A DNA stretch of 64,000 bases from Desulfuromonadales bacterium (GCA_030145205.1 JAQYVZ010000010.1:1-64000); one strand, 5' to 3'; shown: positions 34,435 through 43,585, numbered from the stretch's first letter. Program-made: numbers and translations. Notes: generated by a model not told the origin, from the sequence alone.

Positions 34435-36297
34435 TCAAAAGAACTCAATGTTATCCCCTAAATCTTCCGTCTCAGTCGCCGCGGTCTGTCGTCTATCGAC
34501 ACCCGATTTCTGATCTGAGATCTTCGGTCCAACAGCAAGGCTGTCATGGATTGCGCGTTCGCTGTACATCGTGTAGCGCGAATGTATTTTCCTGAAAAGA
34601 TGGGCCTTGGCATCACTGTCGCCCTCTGCACGACTTTGCGCACAATGAGACATCAGGCGCAAGCCATCCAAAAGCGGCACCAGCGCCGCCCGGAAACGTT
34701 CCCGAATAGTGATCGTTGCAAGACAGGCCGCCACATCTTCCCCAAACTGATTCACCTCTCCGGAGATCTCGAAGATCTGAGTCGTCAATTCCTGGCGGTT
34801 CCTTTGCAATGTCTCAAACAGGGTGCGCCCCTCTGTCATCAGTTCAGTCAAGCGTGTCTCCAGCTGATCTCCCGCAGCATCAAGCCGCTCCAGACCGGCA
34901 GTCTGATCTGTCACCAGGCAACATTCTCCGACCAACTCGACTGTCCGGGCAAAAGCGTCGTCTGCCAGAGACTTAATCTGTTCCGCAATCACTTGCAACC
35001 CAGCACCTCGTCCTCGGTAGTGTGCCGCATTGATTGCCGCATTCAGAGCCATCAGCTGCATTTCCTCGCCGACAAATTCAACGGCACTGATTTGGCTGGT
35101 GATTTCTCCGACCTTTTGACATACAGTCCGAATAGCACTGTTGGCATCCTCATGCAGGCCCAGAACGTCCTCCATCTGGTTCGTCACTGTCTGTAACAAT
35201 GCAAACCCGAACAACTGTTCATCCTCAGGGTTTGCATCCGGATTTATTTCAAGTCGACCGCTCTTGCCAGTCAGGGCCCGGACCCTTGGCACCACCTCTT
35301 CCAAATTTTGTGTCAAGGTATCGACAGCACTGTCAAACTCCTTGAGGACCTGCTCCAGGTGCTCATATTGAAGACGACAGACTTCTCCCGTTACAAGCAG
35401 TGCTTCTTCACTCGAAAGCCCCGTTTCGTCGCGGTTTGCCGGGCTGACTTGTGCGGAAAGATCTTCCAGGGCAGACTGGATATGCTCCATTCGCTGCCGC
35501 GTGATGTCCTGAAACTGCAGAGCGACAATGATTTCGCCAAAATGTGCGGCAATCCCATCAGACTGTTTTTGCAGAGTTCCTGTCTGCTGTCCCGTCTCGA
35601 GCCGCTGCCCCGACAACAACGAAAGAGTCAATCGGCTCTCCTGAATGCCCCGCTGTGCCGTTTTCATGGACCCTTGGTTGACCTGCTTCTCATGATCAAG
35701 AATTCTGCCGCTCAGGGTACTGAGTGAGTCAAATTGTTCTTCAATCTTCTGTACTTTGTCCTGAATCAGATCCGTCAAATGCTTTAATTCATCAGCGAGA
35801 ACATGCGCACCTGCACCGGGAACTCTGGCCGACTCTACGCGTGTCGAAATCCTTACTCCCTGTAGCGTTTTGACCAATTTCCGAAGACCTCGAAGAGGAG
35901 TCACCATAGAAGACAATTGCATCATAATCTCTTCAAGAACAGCAACAACCCGAGCAGTATGGGCTTGTGCATCATCGAACCACAAGCTGCAGCGTTCGAC
36001 CAGAAGCTGTAACCGCATCAATGCCTGTTCGCCCGTTTCTCCCTCCAACAATTGCATGGTCTGCACCGTGCATGCAGAAATCTCACCTGCTTTCTGCCTA
36101 AAACTATTGACCTGACTTCCAAGCCGCAGGAAGGATTCTTCGGTCATCCGATCAATGTCAATGAACAGAGCAGAAAGGTTATTGAGATGCGCCAGGTCGA
36201 CTGACATCGCACTCGTCCCACCGGTCGAACTTGCAACCAATGGCTCAGAGCCTGAAAGTAAATCGTTTCCAACCCGCATCCGAATTCTTCCCTCCAT
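34435..36297 (-). CDS. Soluble, helical MCP-like protein of the cheA operon
   Basis: 620 residues, with no transmembrane segment and no HAMP. Largely coiled coil. A stretch about residue 420-460 (FVGEEMQLMALNAAINAA, YRGRGAGLQVIAEQIKSLADDAF) resembles the hairpin tip of chemoreceptors ([31 protein letters not shown]) but is diverged. FQDITRQRMEHIQSAL near 270 is another conserved-looking helix. The C-terminus ends DNIEFF. Start ATG 36297; an ATG at 36279 with GGAGGG upstream is an alternative. It may compete with or replace a receptor at CheA/CheW, or dephosphorylate CheY; I do not recognise a proven function. Confidence 0.75.
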   Translation of the reverse strand: MEGRIRMRVGNDLLSGSEPLVASSTGGTSAMSVDLAHLNNLSALFIDIDRMTEESFLRLGSQVNSFRQKAGEISACTVQTMQLLEGETGEQALMRLQLLVERCSLWFDDAQAHTARVVAVLEEIMMQLSSMVTPLRGLRKLVKTLQGVRISTRVESARVPGAGAHVLADELKHLTDLIQDKVQKIEEQFDSLSTLSGRILDHEKQVNQGSMKTAQRGIQESRLTLSLLSGQRLETGQQTGTLQKQSDGIAAHFGEIIVALQFQDITRQRMEHIQSALEDLSAQVSPANRDETGLSSEEALLVTGEVCRLQYEHLEQVLKEFDSAVDTLTQNLEEVVPRVRALTGKSGRLEINPDANPEDEQLFGFALLQTVTNQMEDVLGLHEDANSAIRTVCQKVGEITSQISAVEFVGEEMQLMALNAAINAAHYRGRGAGLQVIAEQIKSLADDAFARTVELVGECCLVTDQTAGLERLDAAGDQLETRLTELMTEGRTLFETLQRNRQELTTQIFEISGEVNQFGEDVAACLATITIRERFRAALVPLLDGLRLMSHCAQSRAEGDSDAKAHLFRKIHSRYTMYSERAIHDSLAVGPKISDQKSGVDRRQTAATETEDLGDNIEFF

Positions 36298-36318
36298 CCC
36301 ACTCAGGCTCTGACGACG

Positions 36319-36687
36319 CTAATCTGACAGTGCGAGATCGACCACATTCTGAATTTCAGAAAACCGAAAAGGTTTTTTCACCCATGCAAATGAACCAACC
36401 GGCAGACCCTCCAGCGCATCGGAGGTCACCCGGTTATGGCTCGTAACAATGACCGGCAGGGTTTCGTTGCGCTTGAAATGACAAAGGCGCTGAAGCTGTT
36501 CCAAACAGCTCACATTAGTGAAACTGCACCCGGCAATCAACAGATCGATTTTTCCACCCGCAACTAAAGATACCGCCTGATCGCCAGTCTCCGCTTCCAG
36601 GACTTGTCGACCAGGGAGTTGAACCGCAAATCGTATCATTTGACGATGACTGGCGAGCTCATCAACGACAAGGATCACACTAGACAT
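36319..36687 (-). CDS. Degenerate receiver-domain protein
   Basis: 122 residues from ATG 36687 (GGAG 6 bases upstream). The fold is that of a receiver: VILVVDELASHRQMIRF at the start and WVKKPFRFSEI with the conserved Lys. But the strand that should carry the phospho-acceptor reads IDLLIAGCSF, with Gly at the Asp position (compare DMLITDLNMP in the CheY copies). It should therefore not be phosphorylated in the normal way. First gene of the operon that continues with the MCP-like protein, STAS, cheY and cheA. Confidence 0.82.
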   Translation of the reverse strand: MSSVILVVDELASHRQMIRFAVQLPGRQVLEAETGDQAVSLVAGGKIDLLIAGCSFTNVSCLEQLQRLCHFKRNETLPVIVTSHNRVTSDALEGLPVGSFAWVKKPFRFSEIQNVVDLALSD

Positions 36688-37004
36688 GCAAAACTCCAGC
36701 AACGTGGAATGGAAACATTTTCATACAAACAGCATAACCAACAACCATGCCAATTGACCCAGTCTCGCGGCAAAAAACAGACACCGCTGCACAAAACGAA
36801 AAACCTTCGGTTTTACAGTATGTTGAATTGGGAGGAAAGGAACTCAGAAGTAATCAGCGCCGCGGGTAAAAGCGGGAGGGGAAATCACAAAACAACCGAT
36901 AGCGTGACTGGCGGCACACTTCTGTGACACATGAAGCTACACTGTCAGACACCACACCGTCTTCTGGAGATTCGAGACTTACTTCGTCTTGGCAGGAAAA
37001 CGCC
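36688..37004. other. Promoter region upstream of the cheA operon
   Basis: 317 bases without a gene. Holds palindrome C at 36912-36929. I found no canonical GG-N10-GC sigma-54 promoter here on the minus strand; a near-miss with 11 bases (ATGGTTGTTGGTTATGC) lies near 36731-36747. Confidence 0.5.
36912..36929. promoter_or_regulatory. Chemosensory palindrome, site C
   Basis: CGGCACA-CTTC-TGTGACA, one mismatch in the left arm to TGnCACA-N4-TGTGnCA. It lies 225 bases upstream of the first gene of the cheA operon. Confidence 0.55.
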
Positions 37005-38705
37005 TCAAGAAAACTCTTCTGGAAGCTGGATGCCGAACTCTTCGATTTTCCGGTAAATGGTTCGTCGACTGATTTCGAGACGCCGGGCGGCACGGCTTTT
37101 GTTCCAGCCGGTCTCTTTCAGTGCATCTACAATCTGTTCAGGACTCAGGCTGCTCTCATCGGCGCGGTCATCATCGGTACCCTGTTGCACTTCCGGAGGC
37201 AGGTCCGCTGAGCCAAGCTGCTCATTTTTACTGATTACAAATGCTCGCTCCACGGCATGTTGCAGTTCACGTACATTTCCCGGCCAGGCATAGCTCGTCA
37301 ATAAATGCATGGCATCGTCACTCACACCACAAACTTGGCGGTTGAAACGCTGATTATAATAATCAATAAAATGCTCGACCAACAGCGGGATGTCTTCGCA
37401 GCGCTGCCGCAACGACGGCACGGCAACCTCCACCACGCGCAAGCGGTAATAGAGGTCTTCCCGGAACTCACCGTCCCTGACTTTCTGTTGGAGGTTCTGA
37501 TTGGTCGCGGCAACAATCCGGACATCAACCCGGAAGGGCTGCGCCCCCCCAACTTTTTCAATCTCCTTGTTCTGTAAAACCCGTAGCAGACGAACCTGGG
37601 TCGCCGGTGAGATATCTCCGATTTCATCGAGAAAGATGGTCCCGCCATCTGCACGTTGAAACTTGCCAGCCTTGTCCCGAAGAGCCCCGGTAAAAGACCC
37701 TTTCACATGTCCGAACAGTTCACTCTCCAAAAGATTCTCCGGAAGGGCCGCACAGTTAACCTTGACCAGCGGCCCATCTTTACGGGAGCTTTTGAAATGC
37801 AGGGCCTCCGCCACCAGTTCTTTGCCCGTTCCGCTTTCGCCGGTAATCAGGACCGTGGTATCAACCTCGGCCAAGCTTTCCACCAACGAAAACACGTCCT
37901 GAATTTGTGGGCTCCGGCCGATAATGTGCTCAAAACTCTGTCGTTTTTTCAGATTCCGTTCAAGCCTGTCGAGACGGGTTTCGTCGTAAATAATCAACAC
38001 GGCGCCGCACGCATCTCCATCGGCAAGCGTCCATGGCGCGGCGGAGGCTTTCAACACTCTGCCGGAATCACCGTCGACTTCGCATTCAAATCTGGGCAGG
38101 TCAGCAGCCTTACCCGAGGTAAGAACCTGCGTTACAAGCGTCCGCAACGCTTTATTGCAAGTGTCGGGTAAGGCTTGCACGGCGGCGTTCTGCTGGCAGT
38201 CATCGAGATCCAACAAACGACGCGCCGACGCGTTGCATTCCAGCAGGTTCAGATCACGGTCAACCAGAAGGAGACCTTCCCGGGTGCTGCGAAAGATGGC
38301 TTCCAGGTGAGAACGGTAACGCTCCCGCTGATCCAGCAGCGCCTTGTGGCGCAACGCCATGCTGGTCACACGCAGCAGCGTTTTCTGGAAAACCGGCTTG
38401 GCGATATAGTCGTAGGCCCCGTAGCGTACCGCTTCGGTAGCCGTGTCGATTTCAGGAGCCCCGGTAATCATAACAACGGGGGTGATGACATTGCGCTCAT
38501 GGATCTGTCGAAGCAAGTCTATGCCGCTCTGCCGTCCGAGCATGATATCAAGGAAAATTAGGTCATAGGTCTCTGCTGCCAGGCGCTTTTCCGCACCCTC
38601 AAAAGACGCCTCCGTCTCAACAAAATAACCGGCATCTTCGAGAAAAGCCTGAAAGGTGAATCTCAGGCTTTCTTCATCATCAATGATCAAAATCCGTTCA
38701 GTCAT
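37005..38705 (-). CDS. NtrC-family regulator with receiver, PAS, AAA+ and Fis domains
   Basis: 566 residues. Receiver about 3-120 (ILIIDDEESLRFTFQAFLEDAG; phospho-acceptor in LIFLDIMLGRQSG; Lys in AKPVFQ), PAS about 140-255 (AIFRSTREGLLLVDRDLNLLECNASARRLL), AAA+ about 265-500 with GESGTGKE, the sigma-54 loop GSFTGA (the accepted variant of GAFTGA), and GGTIFLDEIGDI, and a Fis-type helix-turn-helix (GWNKSRAARRLEISRRTIYRKIEEFG). The PAS domain could bind a small molecule. It is the last gene of the cheY-cheR-kinase-RR unit and the best candidate to bind the palindromes A-E. Confidence 0.92.
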   Translation of the reverse strand: MTERILIIDDEESLRFTFQAFLEDAGYFVETEASFEGAEKRLAAETYDLIFLDIMLGRQSGIDLLRQIHERNVITPVVMITGAPEIDTATEAVRYGAYDYIAKPVFQKTLLRVTSMALRHKALLDQRERYRSHLEAIFRSTREGLLLVDRDLNLLECNASARRLLDLDDCQQNAAVQALPDTCNKALRTLVTQVLTSGKAADLPRFECEVDGDSGRVLKASAAPWTLADGDACGAVLIIYDETRLDRLERNLKKRQSFEHIIGRSPQIQDVFSLVESLAEVDTTVLITGESGTGKELVAEALHFKSSRKDGPLVKVNCAALPENLLESELFGHVKGSFTGALRDKAGKFQRADGGTIFLDEIGDISPATQVRLLRVLQNKEIEKVGGAQPFRVDVRIVAATNQNLQQKVRDGEFREDLYYRLRVVEVAVPSLRQRCEDIPLLVEHFIDYYNQRFNRQVCGVSDDAMHLLTSYAWPGNVRELQHAVERAFVISKNEQLGSADLPPEVQQGTDDDRADESSLSPEQIVDALKETGWNKSRAARRLEISRRTIYRKIEEFGIQLPEEFS

Positions 38706-38761
38706 GGAATCCCTGTTTATCCCTCGGGAAAAAACATCAACAAATGAATAAAACGATCAAA

Positions 38762-39502
38762 TTATGTCCGTCGGCTCTCATCCCGTATCACCATGACGAC
38801 ACCGGTCTCCTGACCAGACTCACTGGTCAGTGGCGCAATGGAGAGACTCAGCGTCATACGCTCATCACGACAGTTTATGGTCTCAAACGAGTAAATCTCC
38901 CCCTCACAACGCTGTTCGATCAACTCGCCAAAGGAACGAAAGGCAGAACAATCAGGGCGGGCCATCAAATCAGGCAGAGTTTCCCCGATCAGTTTCGACT
39001 GACAGCCGAACAGTTCACTGGCAGCTTGATTCATTTCCATCAGGCGCACGTCGTCATCAAAAATCAGAACCCCCTCGCGAATACTGCGAAAAACTGCCTC
39101 CATGCGCAGCCGGGACCTCTCCTGCTGATCAACCAGAGCTTTGTGTCTGACGGCGAGGTCGGCCTTACGCAGCAGGTCTTCCTGATGGACCGGTTTCGTG
39201 ATGTAGTCGAAAGCTCCCAGCCGCACAGCCTCACTCGCAGTTGAGACATCGGGAGCCCCGGTCACCATCACAACAGGACAATTAGAAAGAATGTCCTTGC
39301 TCCTACGAAGAACCTCCATACCGCTGTCGCGCCCCAATAGGATATCGAGAAAAACCACGTCGTAAACATCAGGCTGAATCTGTGCTAACGCTTCTTCCTG
39401 GTTGCTGGCCGTATCCACCTGGTAACCGGCATCTTCCAGAAAAGCCTGAAACGTAAACCGGATGCTCTCTTCATCATCCACAATCAAAACGCGATACGAC
39501 AT
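38762..39502 (-). CDS. Receiver-PAS protein, truncated paralogue of the downstream NtrC regulator
   Basis: 246 residues. Receiver (VLIVDDEESIRFTFQAFLED; phospho-acceptor in VVFLDILLGRDSG; Lys in TKPVHQ) and PAS (AVFRSIREGVLIFDDDVRLMEMNQAASELFG). The sequence runs parallel to residues 1-260 of the regulator encoded 56 bases downstream, then ends at VIRDESRRT where the other continues to its AAA+ domain. It has no output domain and is best seen as a duplicated sensory half that could modulate its neighbour by heterodimerisation or by competing for phosphate (inference). Confidence 0.85.
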   Translation of the reverse strand: MSYRVLIVDDEESIRFTFQAFLEDAGYQVDTASNQEEALAQIQPDVYDVVFLDILLGRDSGMEVLRRSKDILSNCPVVMVTGAPDVSTASEAVRLGAFDYITKPVHQEDLLRKADLAVRHKALVDQQERSRLRMEAVFRSIREGVLIFDDDVRLMEMNQAASELFGCQSKLIGETLPDLMARPDCSAFRSFGELIEQRCEGEIYSFETINCRDERMTLSLSIAPLTSESGQETGVVMVIRDESRRT

Positions 39503-39654
39503 GCCATGTCCTCCTCAGACGTCCATCAGCAGAAATTCAGGCCAGTCATCTTGTAAATTCGATCCCTGGATTTCGTTGCAGGTCAACCATTGTAGTTAAA
39601 CACATTAATAAAATAAAACAAAACAAAGTGGCCGATCGAAGAGTCACACAAAGT

Positions 39655-42210
39655 TCATTCTTTTGCCGGCAGTTCAATCATTACGCGGGTATATTCATCT
39701 TCCTGGCTGTCAATCTGAATCGTGCCGCCATGTTTTTTCAGAATCTCATGACTGATGCTCAGCCCGAGGCCGGTACCAACCCCGGCCGGCTTGGTCGTCA
39801 CGAAGGGGTTGATCACGCGCTTGAGCAGTTCGGGCGGAATCCCCGGCCCACGGTCAAAAAAGATGACCCGAACCAGTGGCCGACCATCAGTACCAACCCG
39901 TTCCGCACTGATTTCAAGGGTTTTATCCGGGTCCAGGCCGGCGTATTTCTCACAAAGCGCGTGACGGGCGTTGCTGATGATATTCAGGAAAATCTGCTCG
40001 ATCTGATGACTGCGGCTCTCGATAAGAAGGAGGTCCTCCTCCGGCAGGTTTAATACCAAATGAATCCCCTCCTTATGCAATTGCGCCCCGATCAGCGACA
40101 GGACATCCTGCAATATCTGACGGATGGCCACAACCCGGGTTTCCACACTTTCTTCCCTGGCGAAATGGAGCAGTTCACGGACAATCGTTGCCACTCGATC
40201 ACCCTCTTTGATGATACGTTGTGCCATCTCCCCCGGCCGCGCCCCCGGTTCACTTTGGTTCAGAATCAATTGAGCATAATTGATGATCCCGTTGATCGGG
40301 TTATTAATTTCATGCGCCACGCCGGCCGCCAATTCACCCAGAGCTGCCAACTGGCCGGTCCTGACTTCCTGCTGTTCTCTCAGAAGTTTTTCCGTTATGT
40401 TTTCGATCATCTGTATGACCTGAGCAAGCTGCCCGTCTTCACCAAGTATTGGGAAAGCCCGCACGAACCAGGTCGTGTTTTCCCGACCGTCGATCACCCC
40501 TTCTTCACGCTCAGCAGACAAAAAGCAACGGGCTGTCGGACAATTCTGACATAATTCGTAGGTTCCATGATCAGATGCCGAACAACGAAAACCGCAAGAC
40601 GGCAGTTTCTTACGATCCTCTTCACCGATCTCTCGATTGTTGCTCCAGAGAACCTTGAGCGTCCGATCGCGCAGGTCAATCCGATACGGAATCGTTTCCA
40701 GAAGAGCCTGGAGTTGCTTGGACAACTGACGTGACTTCTCTTCTTCAGTTTGCAGAGCCTGTTCGGCACGGTGCTGCTTGGTGACATCAATCAGGATACC
40801 CCGCAACACCCGGGTCCGGTCATCACGAACAACAGCATTAACCATTTCTTTGATCCAGACAATGTTGTTATCGGCTGTCACAATCCGGTATTTATTTTCA
40901 TGACTCAAACCGGCAGTAACGTGCCTGAGTCGACGGAAAGTCACAAACTCCCGGTCGTCCGGATGAATGCACTGCTGCCAGAAATCCGTTTCCTGAATCC
41001 ACCGCTCCAACGGATACCCGAACATTTTCTCCGCCTGCTGGCTGATAAATGTATATTTCTGCGCATCTGGCTCCATCTCCCAGACAACACCATCAACGGA
41101 ATTCACCAGATCTGACAGCAGGGATTGAGCCTCTGAAATCTGGTGTTCCCTCTCTTTGACCGCCGCCCCCATCTGCTGGAACAGACCGGCAAAGTCATTC
41201 AGCTCGCGGTAGAGATACCGGGGCATATTCAGATCGTAACGCCCCGCGGCAATCTCACGTGTCGTCTCCATCAGAGAGGAGATAGGTCGAATAAACCGCG
41301 CTGTAAACCACAAGGTAAACAGCAAGCCGAGGCAGACCGCCCCCGAGGAGGCACCCCACAACAGCCAGCGAATCTGCTTCACCTTGGCCAAGGCCACAGC
41401 TTCGGGCAAGGCCACGCGCACGACCCAGCCCGTTTCCGGAACAACTTCCACACATTCCAGGAGACCAGACGATTCATGAAAATGCGCTGGGGTTGCCGTA
41501 CCGTCCTTGACTGCACGGTCCACTGCAGGGCACTCCAACATGCTGAGCCTCTGACCGATCAGATCGGGGTGATTCTGCTTAATCACATCACCATTGCGGT
41601 CGACAAGGGCGATTTCCACTTGTTGCTGATAATGGTGTCTATGTTTCTCAAATGCAGCAAGCTTGCCCAAAGTCAGGCTGGCAAGCAAAGTCCCTTTACG
41701 GGTGGGTACCGCCAAAAAAACAGAGGGAGCGCCTGTCAACAGAGAAGGAAAGGCGTTGGACCAAGACCGTTTTTCCAAAGGCTTGGCGTCGTCAAACAAC
41801 ACATGTCCGGAATAATCGAGCCCCAGGTAGTCCTGCCGGTGGGCTTGCAACTGCACCGGCAGGGCCAGGTTAACGACCCTGTATTGGTGATCCAGCAGCA
41901 GCAGAGAGGTGAATTCTTCAGAACGCTCCAGAACCGCTTGTAGCAGCAAAGTCTCCTGCTCCGATCCTTCAACAAGACCTGCTTCGAAGGAAGCGACCAA
42001 CAGGTCGATATCATGGACAGCCGTCTTGAGAGAATATTGTATGCCGCTGGTAATTTCACTGGTATGTCCTTCCAGTTCACGGATCGCCTCTTCAGAAAAA
42101 TGTCGCTCCAACAACACCGACACACTGATACCGAACAACAGCAGTGGCACGACGGCAACTGTTGCAAAATAGAGCGGCAGTTGTTCATTGAGTGATCGAA
42201 AGAATTTCAC
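39655..42210 (-). CDS. Cache-HAMP-PAS-PAS sensor histidine kinase with a Cys-rich PAS
   Basis: 851 residues. TM1 about 13-33, periplasmic Cache region to about 280, TM2 about 285-305, HAMP, PAS 1 (DLVNSVDGVVWEMEPDAQ), PAS 2 with a cysteine cluster (LPSCGFRCSASDHGTYELC, QNCPTARC), HisKA (AAGVAHEINNPINGIINYAQLI) and HATPase (NIISNARHALCEK, FDRGPGIP, GVGTGLGLSISHEIL). The Cys pattern C-x3-C...C-x2-C-x4-C is a possible metal or redox site. Paralogue of the kinase at 24643-26847, with the extra PAS as the main difference. Probable partners are the two receiver-PAS proteins encoded next to it. Confidence 0.9.
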   Translation of the reverse strand: MKFFRSLNEQLPLYFATVAVVPLLLFGISVSVLLERHFSEEAIRELEGHTSEITSGIQYSLKTAVHDIDLLVASFEAGLVEGSEQETLLLQAVLERSEEFTSLLLLDHQYRVVNLALPVQLQAHRQDYLGLDYSGHVLFDDAKPLEKRSWSNAFPSLLTGAPSVFLAVPTRKGTLLASLTLGKLAAFEKHRHHYQQQVEIALVDRNGDVIKQNHPDLIGQRLSMLECPAVDRAVKDGTATPAHFHESSGLLECVEVVPETGWVVRVALPEAVALAKVKQIRWLLWGASSGAVCLGLLFTLWFTARFIRPISSLMETTREIAAGRYDLNMPRYLYRELNDFAGLFQQMGAAVKEREHQISEAQSLLSDLVNSVDGVVWEMEPDAQKYTFISQQAEKMFGYPLERWIQETDFWQQCIHPDDREFVTFRRLRHVTAGLSHENKYRIVTADNNIVWIKEMVNAVVRDDRTRVLRGILIDVTKQHRAEQALQTEEEKSRQLSKQLQALLETIPYRIDLRDRTLKVLWSNNREIGEEDRKKLPSCGFRCSASDHGTYELCQNCPTARCFLSAEREEGVIDGRENTTWFVRAFPILGEDGQLAQVIQMIENITEKLLREQQEVRTGQLAALGELAAGVAHEINNPINGIINYAQLILNQSEPGARPGEMAQRIIKEGDRVATIVRELLHFAREESVETRVVAIRQILQDVLSLIGAQLHKEGIHLVLNLPEEDLLLIESRSHQIEQIFLNIISNARHALCEKYAGLDPDKTLEISAERVGTDGRPLVRVIFFDRGPGIPPELLKRVINPFVTTKPAGVGTGLGLSISHEILKKHGGTIQIDSQEDEYTRVMIELPAKE

Positions 42211-42265
42211 ATTTCATCTCAACGTTCGAAACGTCCGGCCCGGATCGTCGTTATAAAATCAGAGA

Positions 42266-43144
42266 TCAGACTTTCCGGTACACCGAAGGCGCCATTTGTA
42301 CCAGCGGCAGATTGAAACCAAGAAGCGTTTCAGAATGTCCCAGGAACAGAAAACGCCCGGGCTTTAAACATGTTGCGAGTTTGGCAAGCAGCCGCTGCTG
42401 GGTGTCTCGATCAAAATATATCATCACATTGCGGCAAAAGATTACATCAAAAGGTTGCCTAAAGCCGAAGTCTGACTCCATGAAATTTAACCGGGCAAAT
42501 CGAACCTTGGTGCGTAATTCGGGAACCACACGGACCCTTTTCTGGGCCGGTTTTATAGACTTCAAGAGGTATTTCTTGCGTAAAGGGACAGGAATGGGGT
42601 TGGCTTTTTCTGCCAGGTAAACCCCAAGGCGGGCTTTTTTCAAAACATCGGTCGAAATATCCGTACCCAAAATTTCAAAGTCAAAATCCGGCATCTGCGC
42701 CTGGAACTCACTCAGAACCATCGCCAGGGTATATGGCTCCTTACCGGTCGAACAACCAGCGCTCCACACGCGCAGTGGCGACTTCGCTCCGCTCCAGCCA
42801 TCCTGGATCAAAGTCGGCAGAGCATTCTGGGTCAGAAAATCAAAATGGGCCGGCTCGCGGAAAAAATCCGTCTTGTTGGTGGTCACCACATCGATCAGCT
42901 TGACCAACTCATCAAGAGGGACTTCGCCATCGAAAATCATTTTGGCATAATCTTCGAACGACACCAGGTTGTGTTCACGCAAGCGCTTACGCAAACGGGC
43001 CTCAAGCATGCTGCGCTTGTGCTGTGGCAGGCGGATACCACATTGCTCATACACCAGCTTGCTGAAACGCCCGAAATCACGAGTGCTGAGTTGCGCGTCA
43101 AAGCGGCTGCGCGTGTTTTTTGTTTCTGGAGGGGATTCAATCAT
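42266..43144 (-). CDS. cheR: Chemotaxis methyltransferase CheR
   Basis: 292 residues. N-terminal helical domain (FGRFSKLVYEQCGIRLPQHKRSMLEARLRKRL) and SAM-binding domain with RVWSAGCSTGKEPYTLAM, ILGTDISTDVLKKAR, and VIFCRNVMIYFD. Methylates glutamates on chemoreceptors. The gene starts 5 bases after cheY. Confidence 0.95.
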   Translation of the reverse strand: MIESPPETKNTRSRFDAQLSTRDFGRFSKLVYEQCGIRLPQHKRSMLEARLRKRLREHNLVSFEDYAKMIFDGEVPLDELVKLIDVVTTNKTDFFREPAHFDFLTQNALPTLIQDGWSGAKSPLRVWSAGCSTGKEPYTLAMVLSEFQAQMPDFDFEILGTDISTDVLKKARLGVYLAEKANPIPVPLRKKYLLKSIKPAQKRVRVVPELRTKVRFARLNFMESDFGFRQPFDVIFCRNVMIYFDRDTQQRLLAKLATCLKPGRFLFLGHSETLLGFNLPLVQMAPSVYRKV

Positions 43145-43149
43145 CCCGG

Positions 43150-43515
43150 TTATCCGATAATCAAATTCACAACTTTAAGCAACTGTTCTGGCTTGAACGG
43201 TTTGACAATCCATCCGGAAGCACCCGCAGCTTTGCCCTCCTGCTTCTTGTCATCGGCAGACTCTGTTGTCAGCATGACGATCGGCAAAAAACGATATTCC
43301 TTGCACTTGCGCACCTGCCTGATCAGTTCAATGCCGTCAAGCTTTGGCATATTCAGGTCCGTGATCATCATATCGATCTCTTGCCCGGCAATCACATTTA
43401 ACGCATCTTCACCGTCGCATGCTTCAAGCAGATCGTAACCTGCATTGGTCAAGGTCAGGCGCAGAACCTGGCGAACCGTTACAGAATCATCCACGATCAT
43501 GATACGTTTGGACAT
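43150..43515 (-). CDS. cheY: Chemotaxis response regulator CheY (copy 2)
   Basis: 121 residues from ATG 43515 (AGGAG 6 bases upstream). IMIVDDSVTVRQVLRLTLTNAG, phospho-acceptor in IDMMITDLNMPKLDG, Lys in GWIVKPFKPEQLL. Close paralogue of the CheY encoded next to cheA. First gene of the cheY-cheR-kinase-RR/PAS-NtrC/PAS unit. Confidence 0.92.
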   Translation of the reverse strand: MSKRIMIVDDSVTVRQVLRLTLTNAGYDLLEACDGEDALNVIAGQEIDMMITDLNMPKLDGIELIRQVRKCKEYRFLPIVMLTTESADDKKQEGKAAGASGWIVKPFKPEQLLKVVNLIIG

Positions 43516-43585
43516 AAGCACTCCTGTTGCATTCAAAAACAAAGGGACATCTATCGCACAGCGCAAAGAATTCTCCCCTTTTCAG

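Noticed and set aside
36731-36747. Sigma-54 promoter for the cheA operon
   Set aside because: The GG and GC elements are 11 bases apart instead of ten, which is normally inactive.
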